This document shows positions 18,506-27,465 of a stretch of DNA of 64,000 bases, piece after piece (the stretch's first letter is position 1; each line of letters starts with the position of its first letter). The notes beneath the pieces were generated by a model. It was given only the letters and a program-made list of their open reading frames with translations. It was not told where the DNA came from and did no database searches. Source of the DNA: Pseudomonadota bacterium. Lineage in GTDB: Bacteria > Pseudomonadota > Gammaproteobacteria > Burkholderiales > Rhodocyclaceae. The stretch is from the NCBI GenBank assembly GCA_018240785.1, contig JAFEFC010000003.1, positions 62,001-126,000 on the forward strand, read 5' to 3'. The position numbers and the translations under genes were made by a program.

Positions 18506-18715
18506 TCACACCGGCGCATCGAAACCGGCGCCCTCCACCGCGGCGCGCATCGCATCCACCGTCACCTTTGCCGGATCGAAACGCACCTGCGCCTGCGCTG
18601 CCTCGAGCGAAACGTCGGCGTCCACCACGCCGGGCAGCGCCTTCAGCACCCCCGTCACGCTGCGCACGCAGCCGCCGCAGGTCATTCCTTGCACCTTGAT
18701 TGTCACTTCGTCCAT
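18506..18715 (-). CDS. Copper chaperone (CopZ-like HMA protein)
   Basis: This is a single 69-residue heavy-metal-associated domain with GMTCGGC (Cys13, Cys16), the ferredoxin-like fold that binds Cu(I) and hands it to a P-type ATPase. It starts 14 bases after the end of copA on the same strand, so it is expressed with copA from the MerR-type promoter. Length is normal for CopZ/Atx1. Confidence 0.9.
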   Translation of the reverse strand: MDEVTIKVQGMTCGGCVRSVTGVLKALPGVVDADVSLEAAQAQVRFDPAKVTVDAMRAAVEGAGFDAPV

Positions 18716-18729
18716 CGCTTCCTCCGTTG

Positions 18730-21024
18730 TCAGCGTCCATGAATTGAAGAAACACTCGCTGCGCCGCCTCCAGCCCTCAGCGCCCCGGGGCGCCAGCGCT
18801 TGAGCAGCAGCGAATTGCTCACCACCGAAACCGAACTCATCGCCATCGCCGCCCCGGCGATCACCGGGTTGAGCATGCCCGCCGCCGCGAGGGGAATGCC
18901 GAGCACGTTGTAGATGAAGGCAAAGAACAGATTCTGGCGGATCTTCGACAGGGTCGCGCGCGACAGGTCGATGGCGTCGGCCACGCCCTGCAGGCTGTTG
19001 CGCACCAGCGTGATGTCGGCGGCCTCGACCGCCACGTCAGCACCGACTCCGATCGCGAACGACACGTCCGCTGCCGCCAGCGCAGGCGCATCGTTGATGC
19101 CGTCGCCAGCCATGCCGATGCGCTCGCCCGGTGCCGCCAGCGCCTTCACCGCCGCGGCCTTGTCGGCCGGCAGCACGCCGGCACGCCATTCGTGGATGCC
19201 CGTTTCGCGCGCGATCGCCGCCGCGGTGGCGGGATGGTCGCCCGTCAGCATCACCACCCGCAGCCCGCGCGCCTGCAGGCGCGCCACGGCCGCAGCGGAA
19301 TCCGCGCGCACGCGGTCGGCAACGCCGATCAGTCCGGCGAAACGCCCTGCGCAAGCCACCGCAACCAGGGTGTGACCCGCCGCCGCCATCTCGCCCAGCA
19401 TTGCCGGCGGAATCGCCACGCCGCGTTCGGCGACGAAACCGGGCGAACCGAGGACCACCTCGGCCCAGCCTTCCTCCCGGCGCACGCGCCCCTCGACGCC
19501 CTTGCCACCCAGCGCGCGGACGGCCTCGGTCTGCGCCAGGGCCACACCGGCCTCCTTTGCCGCGGCGACCACCGCGGCGGCGATCGGATGCCCGCTGCTC
19601 TGCTCCAGCGCGGCGGCAGCGCCCAGCACACTCTCGCGAGTCCAGCCTTCTCCCGTCCTCACTTCGGTGACCGCGGGCTTGCCCTCGGTCAGCGTGCCGG
19701 TCTTGTCGACCGCGAGCACGCGGATGCGCTCGGCCAGTTCCAGCGCCTCGACGTTCTTCACCAGCATGCCGGCGCGCGCGCCCTGGCCGGTACCGACCAT
19801 GATCGCCGTCGGCGTGGCCAGCCCCAGCGCGCAGGGACAGGCGATCACCAGCACCGCCACCGCGTTGATCAGCGCCTGCTGGAAGTCTCCGCTCCACAGC
19901 CACCAGCCGGCGAACGTCACCAGCGCGACCAGCACCACCGCCGGCACGAACACCGCGGCGATGCGGTCCGCCATGCGCTGCACCGGCGCCTTGGAGCCCT
20001 GCGCCTGCTCCACCAGGCGGATGATTCCTGCGAGCATGGTGCTCGCCCCCACGCCGGTCGCGCGGCAGCGCAGCACGCCCTCGCCGTTGATCGTCGCGGC
20101 GAACACCGTGTCGCCGGCGTGCTTGTCCACCGGCAGGCTCTCGCCGGTCAGCATCGCCTCGTTCAGCGCCGACCTGCCGCTCTCGATCACGCCATCCACC
20201 GGCACTGCATCGCCCGGGCGCAGCAGGAAGGCATCTCCCGGCTGCAGCGTCTCGACCGGTACTTCGACCACCTCGCCGCCGCGCTCGATGCGGGCCATCT
20301 TCGGCTGCAGCCGCAGCAGCGCATCGATCGCCGCCGTGGTGCGCGCCTTCGCACGGGCTTCGAGCAGCTTGCCGAGCAGGATCAGCGTGATGATCATCGC
20401 CGAGGCCTCGAAATAGACGTGCAGGTCGTGCCGGCCGGCGAGCGTCACCGCGAGGCTGTAGGCATAGGCGATGCTGGTTCCCAGCACCACCAGCACGTCC
20501 ATGTTCGCGCTGCCGCCGCGCAGCGACGCCCACGCACCGCGGTAGAAACGGGCGCCGATCCAGAACTGCACCGGCGTCGCCAGCAACAACTGCAGCCAGC
20601 GCGGCACCAGGTCGTGGTGGCCCTCGGCCATCGGCCACAAGCCGAACATCGCCGGCATCTGTGCGGCCAGCGGCAGCGTCAGCAGCGCAGCGGCCCAGAA
20701 ATGCCGCAGCCCCGAACGCCACTCGGCTTCGTGCCGCAGCCGGGTTTGCTCACGCTGCATGGCGCCGGTTTCGCTCGCGCCGAAACCGGCGCGCTGGACC
20801 GCGGCCTTTGCCGCCTCCAGCGAAAGCACGCCGGGCATGTAGCGCAGCGTCGCGCGCTCGGTCGCCAGGTTGACGGTGGCCTGCACGCCGGGCAGGCGGT
20901 TCAGCACCTTCTCCAGTCGGGTGGAGCACGAGGCGCAGGTCATGCCGGAGATGGCAAGCTCCAGCGTCTCCTGCCTGTCCCTGGCTGCGCTTGCCTGAGC
21001 CGTGCCGAGCGTCGTGTCTGTCAT
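18730..21024 (-). CDS. copA: Copper-exporting P1B-type ATPase
   Basis: This 764-residue inner-membrane pump exports Cu(I). In order it has one HMA domain with GMTCASC (Cys30, Cys33), membrane helices, the TGES actuator loop, CPC in the transport helix (396-398), the phosphorylation motif DKTGT (Asp440), the SSGHP nucleotide motif and GDGINDAP. The last helices contain FIYNVLGIPLAAAG and AMSSVSVVSNSLLL, the YN and MxxSS signatures of Cu(I)-type rather than Zn-type pumps. copZ lies downstream and the divergent MerR-type gene with its operator lies upstream. Confidence 0.95.
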   Translation of the reverse strand: MTDTTLGTAQASAARDRQETLELAISGMTCASCSTRLEKVLNRLPGVQATVNLATERATLRYMPGVLSLEAAKAAVQRAGFGASETGAMQREQTRLRHEAEWRSGLRHFWAAALLTLPLAAQMPAMFGLWPMAEGHHDLVPRWLQLLLATPVQFWIGARFYRGAWASLRGGSANMDVLVVLGTSIAYAYSLAVTLAGRHDLHVYFEASAMIITLILLGKLLEARAKARTTAAIDALLRLQPKMARIERGGEVVEVPVETLQPGDAFLLRPGDAVPVDGVIESGRSALNEAMLTGESLPVDKHAGDTVFAATINGEGVLRCRATGVGASTMLAGIIRLVEQAQGSKAPVQRMADRIAAVFVPAVVLVALVTFAGWWLWSGDFQQALINAVAVLVIACPCALGLATPTAIMVGTGQGARAGMLVKNVEALELAERIRVLAVDKTGTLTEGKPAVTEVRTGEGWTRESVLGAAAALEQSSGHPIAAAVVAAAKEAGVALAQTEAVRALGGKGVEGRVRREEGWAEVVLGSPGFVAERGVAIPPAMLGEMAAAGHTLVAVACAGRFAGLIGVADRVRADSAAAVARLQARGLRVVMLTGDHPATAAAIARETGIHEWRAGVLPADKAAAVKALAAPGERIGMAGDGINDAPALAAADVSFAIGVGADVAVEAADITLVRNSLQGVADAIDLSRATLSKIRQNLFFAFIYNVLGIPLAAAGMLNPVIAGAAMAMSSVSVVSNSLLLKRWRPGALRAGGGAASVSSIHGR

Positions 21025-21053
21025 GGCTTCCTCTTGCGGAGCTTCATCATGAA

Positions 21054-21089
21054 GCGCAGTGTAAACTCCGTACCTGACTACGGAGTCAA
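21054..21089 (-). promoter_or_regulatory. MerR-type operator/promoter for copA
   Basis: A perfect dyad with arms ACTCCGTA (21064-21071) and TACGGAGT (21078-21085) sits between -35 TTGACT and -10 TACACT read on the minus strand toward copA. The gap between the two elements is 19-20 bp, the over-long spacer that MerR proteins untwist. The dyad looks more like mer/znt operators than the CueR consensus. Confidence 0.8.
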
Positions 21090-21093
21090 CTCC

Positions 21094-21534
21094 ATGGACC
21101 GCAAAACCACGCCGGAATTCAGCAACGGGGACGTACGCCCCCGAGCATTCACGATCGGCGCGCTGGCCAGGGCCGCAGACGTCGGCGTGGAGACGATCCG
21201 CTACTACCAGCGCCGCGGTCTGCTGCCGGAGCCGAGCACGACCCGCGGCGCCTACCGCGTCTATGGCGAGGATGAACTCGCGCGCCTGCGCGCAATCCGC
21301 CGCGCCCAGCAGCTCGGTTTCTCGCTCGACGAGATCGATGGACTGCTGGCGCTCAACGCCGAACGCGACCGCCAGCGCGCACGCGCGGCCGCACAGGCGA
21401 AGATTGAGCTGATCGAGTCACGCATCGGCCAGTTGCAGGACATGCGCGATGCGCTGGCCGAACTCGTGCATTGCTGTGAGCACACCGACGGCGCAGCGCC
21501 CTGCCCCATCCTGCGCGCCTTGTCCAACGAGTGA
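21094..21534 (+). CDS. MerR family metal-responsive regulator
   Basis: This 146-residue regulator has the MerR winged helix (FTIGALARAADVGVETIRYYQRRGLLPEP), a dimerisation coiled coil and a C-terminal metal loop CCEHTDGAAPC (Cys127, Cys128, Cys137) followed by PILRAL. The Cys-x8-Cys spacing resembles ZntR and MerR rather than CueR, which has x7. The N-terminal ligand position that is Cys in divalent sensors and Ser in CueR-type sensors aligns with Arg93. The start at 21094 lies only nine bases past the operator, so the protein should autoregulate. It is divergent from copA and is the likely controller of copA-copZ. Confidence 0.88.
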   Translation: MDRKTTPEFSNGDVRPRAFTIGALARAADVGVETIRYYQRRGLLPEPSTTRGAYRVYGEDELARLRAIRRAQQLGFSLDEIDGLLALNAERDRQRARAAAQAKIELIESRIGQLQDMRDALAELVHCCEHTDGAAPCPILRALSNE

Positions 21535-21572
21535 AGGTGGCCTGGGCAGGCCGAGTCGATAAAGGACGCGGT

Positions 21573-22283
21573 TCAGACCGCGCAGACCACGCCGCTCCAC
21601 AGATCCCCGCCCAGCGTCGGCGCGTGATACAGGCCGAACAGGCCAAAGCCCAGCACCAGCAGGCCCGACACGAAACGCACCTTGCGGTTGCGGGTGAAGT
21701 CGCGGAAGCGCTTGAAGAGCATCCCCGCCAGCAGCAGGTTGGGCAGCGTGCCGAGGCCGAAAGCGAGCATCAGCCCTGCGCCACGCAGCCCTGATCCGGT
21801 GACCAGCGCGGTGGCGAGGATGGAATAGGTGAGGCCGCAAGGAATGAAGCCCCACAGCAGGCCCAGCGGCAAGGCCTGCCGCACCGAGCGCGCCGGCAGG
21901 AAGCGCCGCGTGGCCGGCTGGATCTTCCGCCATAGCAGATGCCCCACGCGCTCAATCGGCGTCAGCAGCCGGGTGAAGCCCGTCAGGTACAGGCCGAGGG
22001 CGACCAGCATCAGGTTGGCCAGCACGTAGAGCGTCATCTGCACCGGCAGCATGCCGTCGTAGAGCATGCCGACGGACCCGAGGGAGCCGACGAGCCCGCC
22101 AAGCACGGTGTAGGTGGTGATGCGGCCCAGGTTGTAGCCCAGGTGCAAGGGCCACTGGGGCTTGCCGCCCGGTGCGCGAACCTGCGCCGTGAGCGCCCCC
22201 ACGATGCCGCCGCACATCGACACGCAGTGCGTGCCGCCAAGCAGGCCAATGAGGAAGACGGCGAGATAGCCGGTTTCGGGCAT
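21573..22283 (-). CDS. TauE/SafE-like membrane protein (COG2836 type)
   Basis: This 236-residue integral membrane protein has about six spans and the signature GGTHCVSMCGG near the N-terminus plus LWGFIPCGLTYSIL, conserved in a family often encoded beside cbb3 oxidase genes and hemN. A role in copper delivery or cytochrome maturation has been suggested for relatives; here it is inferred from context only. It lies downstream of hemN on the same strand but is separated from it by a strong terminator, and converges with the merR-type gene. Confidence 0.8.
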   Translation of the reverse strand: MPETGYLAVFLIGLLGGTHCVSMCGGIVGALTAQVRAPGGKPQWPLHLGYNLGRITTYTVLGGLVGSLGSVGMLYDGMLPVQMTLYVLANLMLVALGLYLTGFTRLLTPIERVGHLLWRKIQPATRRFLPARSVRQALPLGLLWGFIPCGLTYSILATALVTGSGLRGAGLMLAFGLGTLPNLLLAGMLFKRFRDFTRNRKVRFVSGLLVLGFGLFGLYHAPTLGGDLWSGVVCAV

Positions 22284-22310
22284 GGGCGATCAGCGCATGA
22301 GACAGGTTGG

Positions 22311-22348
22311 CAAGAAAAGGCGGCACTGCCGCAAACAGCAGTGCCGCC
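22311..22348 (-). terminator. Terminator after hemN
   Basis: Perfect 11-base arms GGCGGCACTGC (22319-22329) and GCAGTGCCGCC (22338-22348) are followed on the minus strand by TTTTCTTG. It lies between hemN and the TauE-like gene. Confidence 0.75.
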
Positions 22349-22378
22349 ATTGTACGCCGCAGCGCAACATCGCGCCCT

Positions 22379-23770
22379 TCAGATCACGCGGGAGTAACGC
22401 GTCCTTTCGCGGTCGGCGCGCAGGTAGCGGTCGAACACCATCGCGATGCCCCGCACCAGCAGGCGGCCGGCAGGCTGCACGCTGATCCAGTCGCCTTCGA
22501 TCTTCAGCAGCCCGGCCTTCTGCATTTCCTTGAGATCCTCCAGCTCCTCGCCGAAGTACTCGCGGAAGTTGATCAGGTGCGCGATCTCGATCGACTGCAT
22601 CGACAGTTCGAAATGGCACATCAGCGCCTGGATCACCGCGCGCCGCAGCAGATCGTCGGCGGTGAGCTCGATGCCGCGCAGCACCGGCGGCTCGTCGCGA
22701 TCGAGCGCGTCGTAGTACTCGTCCAGCGTCTTCACGTTCTGCGAATAAACCGGCCCGACCTTGCCGATCGCCGACACGCCGAAAGCAAGCAGATCGCATT
22801 CGGCATGCGTCGAATAACCCTGAAAGTTGCGGTGCAGCCGTCCCTGCCGCTGCGCCACGGTCAGCTCGTCGTCCGGCTTGGCGAAGTGGTCCATGCCGAT
22901 ATAGACGTAGCCCGCCTCGGTAAGCCGGCGGATGCCGAGCTGCAGAAGTTGCAGCTTGGTGTCGGGAGTCGGCATGTCGCCGGTGGCGATGCGACGCTGC
23001 GGCTTGAACAGCCCCGGCAGGTGCGCATAGCTGTAGAGGGACACGCGGTCCGGCGCGATCTGCAGCACCTGCTCCAGCGTGCGGTTGAAGCTGATCACGT
23101 TCTGCTTGGGCAGGCCGTAGATCAGGTCCATGCTGACCGACTTGAAGCCGGTCTGGCGCGCCGAGTCGATGACGAGCTTGGTCTCGTCGAAGCTCTGGAT
23201 GCGATTCACCGCCTTCTGCACGTCTTCGGCGAAGTCCTGCACACCGACGCTCATGCGGTTGAAGCCGAGGTCGGCGAGCAGCTTCACGGTGTCGAAATCG
23301 ACCTTGCGCGGATCCACTTCGATCGAGTACTCGCCATTGGGCACCAGCGTGAAGTGCTCGCGCACCGCCCCCATCAGCTCGCGCATTTCATCGTGCGACA
23401 GGAAGGTGGGCGTGCCTCCGCCAAGGTGCAACTGCGTGACCTGGCGACTGCCCTCCAGGCAGGCGGCCTGCATGGCGATCTCTTTCGCCAGATATTTCAG
23501 GTACTTCGCCGAGCGCCCATGATCCTTGGTGATGATCTTGTTGCAGGCGCAGTAGTAGCAGATCGTGTTACAGAAAGGGATGTGGAAGTATAATGAAAGC
23601 GGTTTGCTCACGCCGCCAATGGCCCGCTTTGCCAGCCATGCCTTCAAGGCATCGGCGTTGAACGCCTCGACGAAACGGTCGGCGGTCGGATACGACGTGT
23701 AACGCGGTCCGTTGATGTCGAAGCGGCGAATCAGTTGCGGGTCGAAGATGAGATCGGTCTGACTGGTCAT
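22379..23770 (-). CDS. hemN: Oxygen-independent coproporphyrinogen III oxidase
   Basis: This radical-SAM enzyme makes protoporphyrinogen IX for heme without oxygen. The cluster motif CNTICYYC (Cys67, Cys71, Cys74) follows YFHIPF, and GGGTPTFL, the SMDLIYGLP segment and a HemN C-terminal domain follow. The start MTSQTDL at 23770 gives 463 residues, near the family's usual 457; upstream in-frame codons overlap the regulatory region. It is divergent from fnr, with an FNR box in the shared spacer. This fits anaerobic induction to supply heme for the cbb3 oxidase. Confidence 0.97.
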   Translation of the reverse strand: MTSQTDLIFDPQLIRRFDINGPRYTSYPTADRFVEAFNADALKAWLAKRAIGGVSKPLSLYFHIPFCNTICYYCACNKIITKDHGRSAKYLKYLAKEIAMQAACLEGSRQVTQLHLGGGTPTFLSHDEMRELMGAVREHFTLVPNGEYSIEVDPRKVDFDTVKLLADLGFNRMSVGVQDFAEDVQKAVNRIQSFDETKLVIDSARQTGFKSVSMDLIYGLPKQNVISFNRTLEQVLQIAPDRVSLYSYAHLPGLFKPQRRIATGDMPTPDTKLQLLQLGIRRLTEAGYVYIGMDHFAKPDDELTVAQRQGRLHRNFQGYSTHAECDLLAFGVSAIGKVGPVYSQNVKTLDEYYDALDRDEPPVLRGIELTADDLLRRAVIQALMCHFELSMQSIEIAHLINFREYFGEELEDLKEMQKAGLLKIEGDWISVQPAGRLLVRGIAMVFDRYLRADRERTRYSRVI

Positions 23771-23834
23771 TGTCGTGCTGCAGGCTCGGCTGACGGGATG
23801 TGGCGAACAATGGCAGATCACCGCGATCTTGTGG

Positions 23835-23848
23835 TTGACGTCGATCAA
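23835..23848. promoter_or_regulatory. FNR-type box in the hemN/fnr spacer
   Basis: TTGACGTCGATCAA matches the FNR/ANR consensus TTGAT-N4-ATCAA at nine of ten fixed positions. It lies 65 bases from the hemN start and 53 bases from the fnr start, so it could control both. Confidence 0.75.
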
Positions 23849-23900
23849 CGGTGTCCGGAATGCACCGGCATCGGTAATGTGACAAGGGAAACAAGAATTC

Positions 23901-24647
23901 GTGCAGATGAAGGCGGCAGTTCCCATCACCGTCAATGGGCTCAAGGCATCCTGCTCGCAGTGTAACCTCGTTGAGCTGTGTCTGCCGTTCGGGATGTCCG
24001 AGCACGACCTCAACCGCCTCGACGAGCTTGTCGGTGCCCGCCGCAAGATCAAGCGCCAGCAGAGCCTATATCGCGCTGGAGACCCCTTCGAGGCGATCTA
24101 TGCGATCCGTGCCGGCTCCTTCAAGACCGACGTGCTGCTCGAGGATGGTCGCGACCAGGTCACGGGCTTCCAGATGACCGGCGAAATCCTCGGCCTCGAC
24201 GGCATCAGCGCCGAGACCCACTCCTGCAACGCGATCGCACTCGAGGACAGTGAAGTCTGCGTCATCCCCTACGGCAAGCTAGAAGAGATGTCGCGCGAGG
24301 TCGAAGGGCTGCAGCACCAGTTCCACAAGGTGATGAGCCGCGAGATCGTCCGCGACCACGGCGTGATGATGCTGCTCGGCTCGATGCGCGCCGAGGAGCG
24401 ACTTGCGGCCTTCCTGCTCAACATGTCGCAGCGCTTCACTGCGCGTGGCTTCTCGCCGGCCGAGTTCCACCTGCGCATGACGCGCGACGAGATCGGCTCC
24501 TACCTTGGACTCAAGCTCGAGACCGTCTCGCGCGCCTTCTCCCGCTTCCAGGAAGACGGGCTGGTGAGCGTGCAGCAGAAGCACATACGCATCCTGAACG
24601 CGTCCGGGCTCAAGCGCCTGCTGCAGCATCAGTCCGGCGGACGCTGA
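23901..24647 (+). CDS. fnr: FNR-type oxygen-sensing regulator
   Basis: This 248-residue Crp/Fnr protein has the [4Fe-4S] ligands of true FNR/ANR proteins: Cys18, Cys21 and Cys27 in CSQCNLVELC, and Cys108 in ETHSCNA. The C-terminal helix-turn-helix (YLGLKLETVSRAFSRFQ) has the E--SR residues that read TTGAT half sites. It is active without oxygen and switches on anaerobic and microaerobic genes. GTG at 23901 is preceded by AAGGGAA; ATG at 23907 is an alternative. Targets in this window probably include hemN, fnr itself, ccoN and the usp gene. Confidence 0.95.
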   Translation: MQMKAAVPITVNGLKASCSQCNLVELCLPFGMSEHDLNRLDELVGARRKIKRQQSLYRAGDPFEAIYAIRAGSFKTDVLLEDGRDQVTGFQMTGEILGLDGISAETHSCNAIALEDSEVCVIPYGKLEEMSREVEGLQHQFHKVMSREIVRDHGVMMLLGSMRAEERLAAFLLNMSQRFTARGFSPAEFHLRMTRDEIGSYLGLKLETVSRAFSRFQEDGLVSVQQKHIRILNASGLKRLLQHQSGGR

Positions 24648-24686
24648 CAACGCCTGCGTCGCGACGTGCGCCGTGCGGGCTGCGGC

Positions 24687-25085
24687 TCACACCGCGGCGC
24701 CGAGCGCCGCAAGATAGCCCAACGGGTTCTTCGTCAAGGCAACCGACACGATCCACAGGAACACCGCGATGGCCGCTGCGAAAGCCGCAAGACGGACCGC
24801 CGGGGTGCGTCCACGCTTGAGCGCCACCGTACCGAGCAGGATGTAGGCGATCAGGCCCAGCACCTTTGCCGTCACCCACGCGGCGACGAAGGGGTATTGC
24901 CCGATCAGGGCGGCCAGCACAAGCGCGCTGCCGAGCAGCAGCGTATCGATGATGTGCGGCAGCACCCGGGTCAGCCGGTGCCGCAACAAGGCGCTGCCGC
25001 CAAGCATCCAGGCGCCGCGCAGCAGGAAACCCAGCCCGCTGAGGACCACGCAGGTGACATGAAGGTGTTTGATCGCAAGGTACAT
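24687..25085 (-). CDS. SirB2 family membrane protein
   Basis: This 132-residue protein has four hydrophobic segments and the SirB2 entry MYLAIKHLHVTCVVLSGLGF with LRGAWML. The family is found in many beta- and gammaproteobacteria, and its biochemical role is not established. It sits in the inner membrane. It is convergent with fnr and divergent from the second Crp/Fnr gene. Confidence 0.85.
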   Translation of the reverse strand: MYLAIKHLHVTCVVLSGLGFLLRGAWMLGGSALLRHRLTRVLPHIIDTLLLGSALVLAALIGQYPFVAAWVTAKVLGLIAYILLGTVALKRGRTPAVRLAAFAAAIAVFLWIVSVALTKNPLGYLAALGAAV

Positions 25086-25180
25086 CTCGACTCTCGAATC
25101 CGGAATGCGGCACTTTTCGTCAGGGAAGCGACCCTAACACGAGCGAGTTAAAATTGCTTCTCACTACGGAGAGCATGCTG

Positions 25181-25861
25181 ATGGCCCCCCCACCTGTCGA
25201 TATTCCCACCCTGTTGCGCCGCATTCCCCTGTTCAGCGAACTGTCGGACGCCGACCTGGAGCTTGTTCTGCGCTTCGCGCGCGAGCGACGCCTTGCGCGT
25301 GGCGAGGTGCTGTTCCAGCGCGGCGACATGGCGCACGGCTTTTACTTTCTGGTGAGCGGCCAGGTCAAGCTGGCGTTCTCGTCCGCCCAGGGCACCGAGA
25401 AAGTGGTCGAGATCCTCGGCCCGATGCAGAGCTTCGGCGAAGCGGTGATGTTCATGAACCGGCCCTATCCGGTGTTCGCCGAAGCGCTGAGCGAAAGCGT
25501 GCTGCTGCACATCGGCCAGGCCGTGGTCACCGAGCTCATCGAGCAGGATCCGAAATTCGCGCTCAAGCTGCTGGCCGGCATGTCGGTGCGAATGCACGGT
25601 CTGGTGAGCGACGTCGAGACCTACTCCCTGCGCTCCAGCGTGCAGCGTGTGATCGGCTATCTGCTGCAGCAGGCCGACAGCGACAAGCCCTGCGAATTCG
25701 CGCTGCCGACCAGCAAGCAGGTCATTGCCTCGCGGCTCAATCTGACGCCCGAGACCCTGTCGCGCATCTTCCACGACCTGTCCGATGCGGGTCTCGTCAC
25801 CGTCCAGGGCAAGCACATCACGCTCCACGACCCTGCCAGGCTGGCCCGCTACCAGAGCTGA
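25181..25861 (+). CDS. Crp/Fnr family regulator without FeS cysteines
   Basis: This 226-residue regulator has a cyclic-nucleotide-binding-type beta barrel (LFQRGDMAHGFYFLVSGQVKL, GPMQSFGEAVMF) and a C-terminal winged helix (TSKQVIASRLNLTPETLSRIFHDL). It lacks the FNR cysteine cluster, so it senses something other than oxygen through FeS. Dnr-type NO sensing through heme or a CRP-like ligand is possible. The E--SR recognition residues are like those of FNR, so it may read similar boxes. ATG at 25181 has GGAG nine bases upstream; ATG at 25175 and TTG at 25154 are less likely. Confidence 0.85.
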   Translation: MAPPPVDIPTLLRRIPLFSELSDADLELVLRFARERRLARGEVLFQRGDMAHGFYFLVSGQVKLAFSSAQGTEKVVEILGPMQSFGEAVMFMNRPYPVFAEALSESVLLHIGQAVVTELIEQDPKFALKLLAGMSVRMHGLVSDVETYSLRSSVQRVIGYLLQQADSDKPCEFALPTSKQVIASRLNLTPETLSRIFHDLSDAGLVTVQGKHITLHDPARLARYQS

Positions 25862-25937
25862 GCCGACAGCCCTCGAGCCTGCGCTGGCCGCGCCGCGCCG
25901 TCGAACGGCCGTCCCTTGCGGCGCGCCTGCCGCCGCC

Positions 25938-27347
25938 TCAACGCACGACGTACGCCTGCCCCCGTTCGGGAATCACCGGCGCCGGCCACCCGAGGGCGGA
26001 CTGTATCGCCTCGCAGAACGCAGTGGCCGCCGTCATCTCGCCATGCACGACGAACACCCGACCGGGCGGAAGGCGCAGATGGCGCAGCCATCCGATCAAT
26101 GCCGGCTGGTCCGCGTGGGCCGAGAGACCGCCTATCGTGTAGATGTGCGCGCGCACCGGAATACGCTCGCCGAACAAGGTGACATAGCGCGCCCCGTCAA
26201 CCAGGCGGCGACCGAGAGTGCCGGCCGCCTGGAAGCCGACGATGACGATCGCGCATTCACGGCGATCCAGGTTGTAGCGCAGGTGGTGTTTGACGCGGCC
26301 GGCTTCGCACATCCCTGACGCGGAGATGATCACCAGCCCGCCGCGGCACTCGTTCAGGGCGATCGACTCTTCCACATCCTCGACGAAGCGCACGTTGAAG
26401 CGATCGGTGTTGTGCTGCGCCCAGCGGTAAAGCTCCCGCGTCTCTTCGTCCCAGAGCTCCTCGTGCTTCACGGTGAGCGCCGTGACTGCCGACGCCATCG
26501 GCGAATCCACCACGACCTGCAGCTTGTCGATGCGCCCCGCACGCACGAGATCTGCCAGCACGAACAGCAGTTCCTGGGTACGACCCACCGCGAACGACGG
26601 AATGATGACATTGCCTCCATCGCGCTTCAGGGTCTGCTGCAGCGCGTAAGTCAGCTCGTCCATGGTCTGCGCCATCTGCCGGTGCGCCCGGTTGCCGTAG
26701 GTGGACTCGATGCACAGGATGTCGGCGTGATCGACGAATTCCGGATCGCGCAGCACCGGTCGCAACGGCTGTCCGAGATCGCCACTGAAAACGATCCTGC
26801 GCAGCGCACCTTGCGCCGCCAGGTCAACCTCGATGAATGCCGAGCCGAGGATGTGACCCGCATCACGGAACCGGCAACGCACGCCGCGTCCGGGCTCGAA
26901 GCCCTCCTCGTAATCGATCGCCCGCAGGCGCGAAAGGCTCAGCCGGGCCTGCTCCACGGTGTAGAGCGGGGCGACGTCCCAGCCGCGCCGCGCGTGGCGG
27001 GCGCGATCGTGGCGGTTGGTCCACTCCGCCTCCTTTTCCTGGATATGGGCCGAATCCAGCAGCATCACCCCGAGCAGATCCACGGTTGCCCTGGTCGCGT
27101 AGATCGGCCCCTTGTAGCCGAGCGCAACCAGCCGCGGCAGCAAGCCGGAATGGTCGAGATGAGCGTGTGTCAGCAGGACGAAATCGATCTGTTTCACGTC
27201 CAGATCCAGCGCACGCACATTGCGCACCGCAGCGTCCCGCCCACCCTGGAAAAGCCCGCAATCGACGAGAAAGCTGCCGCCCTCGTGCCTGACCAGGGTA
27301 CATGAGCCGGTAACCTCTCCCGCAGCACCGAGAAAACTCAATTCCAT
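25938..27347 (-). CDS. MBL-fold beta-CASP ribonuclease-like protein
   Basis: This 469-residue protein belongs to the metallo-beta-lactamase/beta-CASP family of RNA-processing nucleases (CPSF73/RNase J-related). It carries HAHLDHSG (residues 61-66 for the metal-binding HxHxDH), FSGDLG, a beta-CASP insert, ISASGMCEAGR, and the closing motifs IVGFQAAGTLGR and LSAHADQ. The start at 27347 has GGGGAG upstream. Substrate in the cell is unknown; relatives act on RNA. The gene is divergent from the usp gene and shares the spacer that holds an FNR-type box. Confidence 0.9.
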   Translation of the reverse strand: MELSFLGAAGEVTGSCTLVRHEGGSFLVDCGLFQGGRDAAVRNVRALDLDVKQIDFVLLTHAHLDHSGLLPRLVALGYKGPIYATRATVDLLGVMLLDSAHIQEKEAEWTNRHDRARHARRGWDVAPLYTVEQARLSLSRLRAIDYEEGFEPGRGVRCRFRDAGHILGSAFIEVDLAAQGALRRIVFSGDLGQPLRPVLRDPEFVDHADILCIESTYGNRAHRQMAQTMDELTYALQQTLKRDGGNVIIPSFAVGRTQELLFVLADLVRAGRIDKLQVVVDSPMASAVTALTVKHEELWDEETRELYRWAQHNTDRFNVRFVEDVEESIALNECRGGLVIISASGMCEAGRVKHHLRYNLDRRECAIVIVGFQAAGTLGRRLVDGARYVTLFGERIPVRAHIYTIGGLSAHADQPALIGWLRHLRLPPGRVFVVHGEMTAATAFCEAIQSALGWPAPVIPERGQAYVVR

Positions 27348-27387
27348 TGTCGCTCCCCCTCTTTTTGGCATGCGCAAGCGGTCGTGT

Positions 27388-27431
27388 TTGACGACCGTCA
27401 AACCGTCAATGGCGCATTCGCTGGCTATAAT
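27388..27431 (+). promoter_or_regulatory. FNR class II promoter of the usp gene
   Basis: TTGACGACCGTCAA (27388-27401, within a TTTGAC/GTCAAA inverted repeat) is an FNR-type box. A perfect TATAAT follows at 27426-27431. With transcription starting about six bases further on, the box is centred near -42, the position used by FNR-activated class II promoters. Confidence 0.7.
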
Positions 27432-27465
27432 GAGGCGTCGAACACACTACCAAGGGAGACCCGCG

